Positions 60,449 through 64,000 of a stretch of DNA of 64,000 nucleotides are shown here, piece by piece. Below the pieces are notes generated by a model. The model was not told the DNA's origin and made no database searches. It saw only the letters and a program-made list of their open reading frames with translations. The DNA is from Sinorhizobium sojae CCBAU 05684. GTDB lineage: Bacteria > Pseudomonadota > Alphaproteobacteria > Rhizobiales > Rhizobiaceae. Numbering within the stretch: the stretch's first letter is position 1; each line of letters begins with the position of its first letter. The position numbers were made by a program, and so were the translations under genes. Location: the NCBI RefSeq assembly GCF_002288525.1, contig NZ_CP023068.1, positions 1,240,001 to 1,304,000 on the forward strand, in the 5' to 3' direction.

Positions 60449-62113
60449 TCAGCTCTGCCAGCGCCATGCTGCGGCATGCCAGGAGGCCGTGCGGGTGTTG
60501 GCATTGGGCTCGAAGCCCTCGAGACCTTCCTTGCGCCCAATCACGTTTGTGTAGGCAAACAGCGGCAGGAAAGGCAGGTCCTCACGGACGATTTCCTGGA
60601 CGCGATAGTAGATCTCGCGGCGTGCCTCCGGATCAAAGGTGCGCGCACCTTTTTCGAGCAGCGCATCGACTTCCGGATTGGAGTATTGGCCGGTGTTTGA
60701 GCCCTTCCCGCCCTTCGCGCCAATGGCGCTGGTGTGGAGGCGGTTGGTGGCGTCCGGGTCCGCCGCGATGAGATAGGTGACACCCGCGATCGCCGAGTCG
60801 AACTGTGACTTGAGCCAGAACTCGCCCCACATGACGGCGGCCGGCATATTCGAGATCGTCATCTCGACGCCGATCTCGGCAAATGTCTGCTGCAGGAACT
60901 GCTGCACCTGTTCACGCAGATTGTTGCCCGAAGTCGTCGAATTGGCGAACGAAAGTCGGACCCCGTCCTTGGCACGTATCCCATCCGGTCCCGGAACCCA
61001 GCCGGCATCATCGAGGATCTGTCGCGCCCGGTCGAGGTTGAACTCCTGCGCCGGCAGGTTCGGGTTGTGATAGTAGGACTCCTTCGGCATGAACGTCTCG
61101 GTGAGGGTGCCGACGCCGTAATAGATCGCGTCGATAATGGCCCCTCTGTCCATTGCGGCATAGAGCGCCTGGCGCACCGCCGGGTCCTTGAATTGCGGCT
61201 TCTCTAGGTTGAGAAAGATCGACTCGACTGATGCCCCCGGCTCCAGGGTCACCACACGCCCCGGCAATGTCCTGGCTTCCTCGTAGTGGTCGGCGGTGAT
61301 GTATGCCTGGTCGACAAGGTCGATGTCGCCGCTCTTGAACTGGGTGTAGAGCACCGTCATGTCGGGAATGTATTTGAAGACGAGCCGCTCGATATAGGGG
61401 CCGTCGCCGAAGTATTGCGGGTTCGCGACGAGTTCGAGATGGTCGCCGGCAACGCGCTGCGCCCACTTGAAGGCGCCGGTGCCGACGGGCGCCTGGTTGA
61501 AGGCGGCGGTGTTGGGATCGGCCTCCTTCTCGAGAATATGCTTGGGCACCATGAACGTTTCGGCGAGGAACGACAGATAAGGGGCGAAGGCCTCCTCCAT
61601 GCGCCAGGTCAGCTCAGTCGGCGAGACCACCGTGATGTCACGCACCAGGGAATGCCCACCCGTGCGCCACGCGCGGAAGTTCGGATTGGTGATCAGCTCG
61701 AGAGTGAACTTCACATCCTCGGCGGTGAAGGGCTCTCCGTCGTGCCAGCGCACGTCGTCACGCAAGCGGATGCGCCAGTTCAGGCCGTCCTCCGAAATGC
61801 CGCCATTCTTCTGTGTGGGCACTTCGGCGGCAAGATTGGGTTGGAGAACACCCTTCGGATCCATGCGGAAGAGGGCGTCGAAGACGGAGAAATGGACAGC
61901 GTCGTCGACCTCGATATGTGCCATAAGCGGGTTGAAGACGGTGGGTTCTTGCGAAAGTCCGACGACGACGCGGCCGGTCGGGTTAGCAGTGTCGGCAAAG
62001 GCCGGCTTGCCGAGCAGGTTGGGTGCGGCAAAGCAGGCGATGCCGCCCGCTGCCATGAGGCGTAGCGCGTCGCGTCGAGAATAGGTCGATGCGGTTGTAG
62101 GATCTTTAGCCAT
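60449..62113 (-). CDS. ABC transporter substrate-binding protein (family 5)
   Basis: A 554-residue periplasmic binding protein of the DppA/OppA family. The N-terminus STYSRRDALRLMAAGGIACF is a twin-arginine signal. Family hallmarks are LNWRIRLRDDVRWHDGEPFTAEDVKFTLE and VRQALYAAMDRGAIIDAIYYG. These proteins bind peptides, opines, or other amine-containing compounds; with a PuuB-like oxidase in the operon a gamma-glutamyl or opine-like ligand is plausible. GGGAGGAG precedes the ATG. Confidence 0.92.
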   Translation of the reverse strand: MAKDPTTASTYSRRDALRLMAAGGIACFAAPNLLGKPAFADTANPTGRVVVGLSQEPTVFNPLMAHIEVDDAVHFSVFDALFRMDPKGVLQPNLAAEVPTQKNGGISEDGLNWRIRLRDDVRWHDGEPFTAEDVKFTLELITNPNFRAWRTGGHSLVRDITVVSPTELTWRMEEAFAPYLSFLAETFMVPKHILEKEADPNTAAFNQAPVGTGAFKWAQRVAGDHLELVANPQYFGDGPYIERLVFKYIPDMTVLYTQFKSGDIDLVDQAYITADHYEEARTLPGRVVTLEPGASVESIFLNLEKPQFKDPAVRQALYAAMDRGAIIDAIYYGVGTLTETFMPKESYYHNPNLPAQEFNLDRARQILDDAGWVPGPDGIRAKDGVRLSFANSTTSGNNLREQVQQFLQQTFAEIGVEMTISNMPAAVMWGEFWLKSQFDSAIAGVTYLIAADPDATNRLHTSAIGAKGGKGSNTGQYSNPEVDALLEKGARTFDPEARREIYYRVQEIVREDLPFLPLFAYTNVIGRKEGLEGFEPNANTRTASWHAAAWRWQS

Positions 62114-62149
62114 GATGTCTCCTCCCTGTGGCGATGTTCGCCGTGGCTA

Positions 62150-63814
62150 TCAAATGTTTACGGCAGCCGGCCGCGTGCTCCTCGGCCGCTCCCCCGGAAT
62201 CGCGGCCACCAGCTCGCGCGTGTAGGCCGATTGCGGGTTCAGAAAGATTTGTGACGGCGGGCCGCGCTCAACGATCCGCCCTTTCTGCATCACCGCGATT
62301 TCGTCGCAAATCTGGCTGGCGACGCGCAGATCATGGGTGATGAAGATCATCGATACGCCGGTTTCCCGCTGGATCTGGTCGAGCAGCTTGAGGATCTGCG
62401 CCTGGATGGACACGTCGAGCGCAGAGACGGCCTCGTCGGCAATCAGCAGCTTGGGCTTGAACATCAAGGCCCGGGCGATGCCGATGCGCTGGCGCTGGCC
62501 ACCGGAAAACTCGTGCGGATAGCGGCCGAAGGCGCCCGCATCGAGACCGACATGGGCCAGCAAGGCTCGCGCCTCCTCACGCGCCTGGGCATAGGGCATG
62601 CCGTGCGCGACGGGGCCGACGGTCAGGATCTGCCCGATGGTCGCACGCGGGTTCAGCGACGCGAAGGGATCCTGGAAGATCATCTGAATTTGTGGCCGCA
62701 GCGGCCGAAACTCGGATTCGGAAAGCATGGCGATGTCGCGGCCTTCGAACAGAATCCGACCGCCATCGCTGTCCTGCAGCTTGATCAGAAGCCGTCCCAG
62801 CGATGATTTGCCGGAGCCGCTTTCGCCGACAACACCGAGCGTGCGCCCTTGAGCCAGGTCGAATGAGACGTCCTTCACCGCCGGCACGATGCGCTGGCTG
62901 CCGAACAGGGCACTGCCGCTGCGATAGGTCTTGGACAGCCCCTCCACCTTCAGGATCGTCTCGTTACCCGCCTTCGACTGAACTGCGCGATCCTCTCCCG
63001 TCAGGTGCGGAACGGCTGCGATCAGGCGCTGCGTGTAGGGGTGGGTGGGGGATTTGAGAACCTGCTCGGCGCTGCCCTGCTCGACAACGCGGCCTTTCTC
63101 CATCACGACGACGCTGTCGGCGATCTCCGCCACGACACCGAAGTCATGGGTGATGAACATCACGCTCATGCCCTTGCGGCGCTGAATGTCCCGGATCAGT
63201 TTCAGGATCTGCGCCTGCGTGGTGACGTCGAGGGCCGTGGTCGGCTCGTCCGCGATCAGGACCGTAGGTTCGAGTGCCAGCGCCATGGCGATCATCACGC
63301 GCTGGCGTTGCCCACCCGACAGCCGGAACGGATACTGGTAGTACATGAGCTCCGGATCGGGCAGACCGACTTCGGTTAGCAGCTCGATGGCGCGGCTGCG
63401 CCGCGACGCTTTCGTGCCCACGCCATGCGCCATTAGGACTTCGGTGATCTGCTCACCGACGGTCATCAGAGGGTTGAGCGCCGAGAGCGGATCCTGGAAG
63501 ATCATCGACACGACGCGGCCGCGCAGGCCGCGCAGCTCCTTTGGCGATGCGCCGATGACGGCCGTGCCGTCGAGATGAATGGCACCGGACGAGACGGGGA
63601 TCAGCTTCGGCAAGAGCCCCATGATCGTGTTAGCCGTCACCGACTTGCCTGAGCCGGACTCGCCGATAATGCACAGGATCTGACCCCGCTTGAGATCAAA
63701 CGAGATGTTCTCGACGGCGTGAGCCCGTTCCATGCCTTTCGGCAGGTCGACCGTCAGGCCGCGCACCGAAAGCGCTGCCTCGTCTACGGTAACAGCTTGG
63801 ATGCTGGCGGCCAT
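62150..63814 (-). CDS. Fused two-domain peptide/opine ABC ATPase (DppD-DppF type)
   Basis: A 554-residue protein containing two complete ATPase domains. Domain 1 (about 15-260) has [32 protein letters not shown] and [13 protein letters not shown]; domain 2 (about 285-540) has [30 protein letters not shown] and [13 protein letters not shown]. Both have the oligopeptide-type C-terminal extensions. ATG 63814 lies behind GGGAGGA; an open frame further upstream to 63946 lacks a start signal and lies in the leader. Domain 2 has Ala-Val in place of Pro-Thr/Leu after DE. First gene of the operon, with a leader of about 147 bases from the promoter. Confidence 0.93.
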   Translation of the reverse strand: MAASIQAVTVDEAALSVRGLTVDLPKGMERAHAVENISFDLKRGQILCIIGESGSGKSVTANTIMGLLPKLIPVSSGAIHLDGTAVIGASPKELRGLRGRVVSMIFQDPLSALNPLMTVGEQITEVLMAHGVGTKASRRSRAIELLTEVGLPDPELMYYQYPFRLSGGQRQRVMIAMALALEPTVLIADEPTTALDVTTQAQILKLIRDIQRRKGMSVMFITHDFGVVAEIADSVVVMEKGRVVEQGSAEQVLKSPTHPYTQRLIAAVPHLTGEDRAVQSKAGNETILKVEGLSKTYRSGSALFGSQRIVPAVKDVSFDLAQGRTLGVVGESGSGKSSLGRLLIKLQDSDGGRILFEGRDIAMLSESEFRPLRPQIQMIFQDPFASLNPRATIGQILTVGPVAHGMPYAQAREEARALLAHVGLDAGAFGRYPHEFSGGQRQRIGIARALMFKPKLLIADEAVSALDVSIQAQILKLLDQIQRETGVSMIFITHDLRVASQICDEIAVMQKGRIVERGPPSQIFLNPQSAYTRELVAAIPGERPRSTRPAAVNI

Positions 63815-63961
63815 CGAGATTCCTCCCTCGTCAACGCAACTGGTGGACTCGTCGCTGCTCAATTGCGCGTCACCACCAGAAAATTTGTCCCCTGGAGGCA
63901 GCGCGCAGTCGGCACTCTCCTCACGCTCAACGCCATTCGCTACCAATCAGGGCTTTACTCC

Positions 63962-64000
63962 CGATCAATATAAGATTGGTCTTGCCATTGGCGTCAATAT
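63962..64000 (-). promoter_or_regulatory. Promoter of the importer operon, copy B of the duplicated control element
   Basis: On the minus strand TTGACG and TTATAT are 18 bases apart, matching copy A at 56865-56903 at 35 of 39 positions, including most of the spacer. The block at 63939-63954 also repeats 56841-56856 exactly. The element may continue beyond the window edge. Confidence 0.8.

Noticed and set aside
1..64000. tRNA, rRNA, CRISPR arrays and replication or partition genes
   Set aside because: Looked for and not recognised; short structured RNAs could still be missed without a covariance search.

Overview
The window looks like an accessory stretch of a large replicon, probably a megaplasmid, from a Rhizobiaceae alphaproteobacterium close to Sinorhizobium/Ensifer. 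This is inferred from GC-rich coding sequence, rhizobial-style catabolic operons, TPR-linked class III cyclases, IS66 elements and many decayed gene fragments. No rRNA, tRNA, CRISPR array or replication gene was recognised.

Region by region: 1-1.3 kb holds the 3' part of an AbiEii-like nucleotidyltransferase gene and a GXWXG/DUF4334 gene. 1.5-6.8 kb is a sigma-54 two-component pair followed by an OFA-type MFS transporter; the gap before the transporter has two tandem dyads and a textbook -24/-12 promoter. 6.9-12.7 kb is mixed: GAF and IS66 relics, a secreted repeat protein, a cyclase-TPR protein, a Fic remnant, an orphan LuxR regulator and a DUF3179 remnant. 12.7-24.7 kb is a long minus-strand unit: an ABC importer (binding protein, two permeases, small membrane protein, two ATPases), a one-chain ATP-type dihydroxyacetone kinase, and a complete PEP-dependent kinase system (DhaL, DhaM, HPr, Enzyme I, DhaK) with one uncharacterised protein. 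Together they should import a triose or polyol and phosphorylate it to dihydroxyacetone phosphate.

25-34.5 kb carries an exo/endonuclease/phosphatase-fold protein, a type II HAD hydrolase, a kinase plus PLP enzyme pair resembling the hydroxylysine kinase/phospho-lyase pair, a GntR regulator, a tartrate-dehydrogenase-like enzyme with a decayed glycerate kinase behind it, and an Lrp regulator. 35-43 kb is a LysR-flanked cluster of hydantoinase/oxoprolinase A and B subunits with three oxidoreductase subunits of the HcnABC / D-hydroxyproline dehydrogenase type; the divergent promoter holds two LysR-like boxes. 43.7-47.8 kb has an exported metallo-beta-lactamase-fold protein, a LysR regulator and two alpha/beta hydrolases ending at a strong terminator.

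48.4-55.3 kb holds a second cyclase-TPR protein and a nested insertion scar. A complete IS66 element (51100-53924), with 22-bp imperfect inverted repeats and a perfect 8-bp target duplication, splits a small gene that also carries a nonsense codon and is cut at its 3' end next to transposon-end-like repeats. 55.3-64 kb is an amine or gamma-glutamyl-compound catabolic set: succinate-semialdehyde dehydrogenase, a PuuB-like oxidase and a peptide/opine-type ABC importer. The dehydrogenase gene and the importer operon have nearly identical duplicated promoters.
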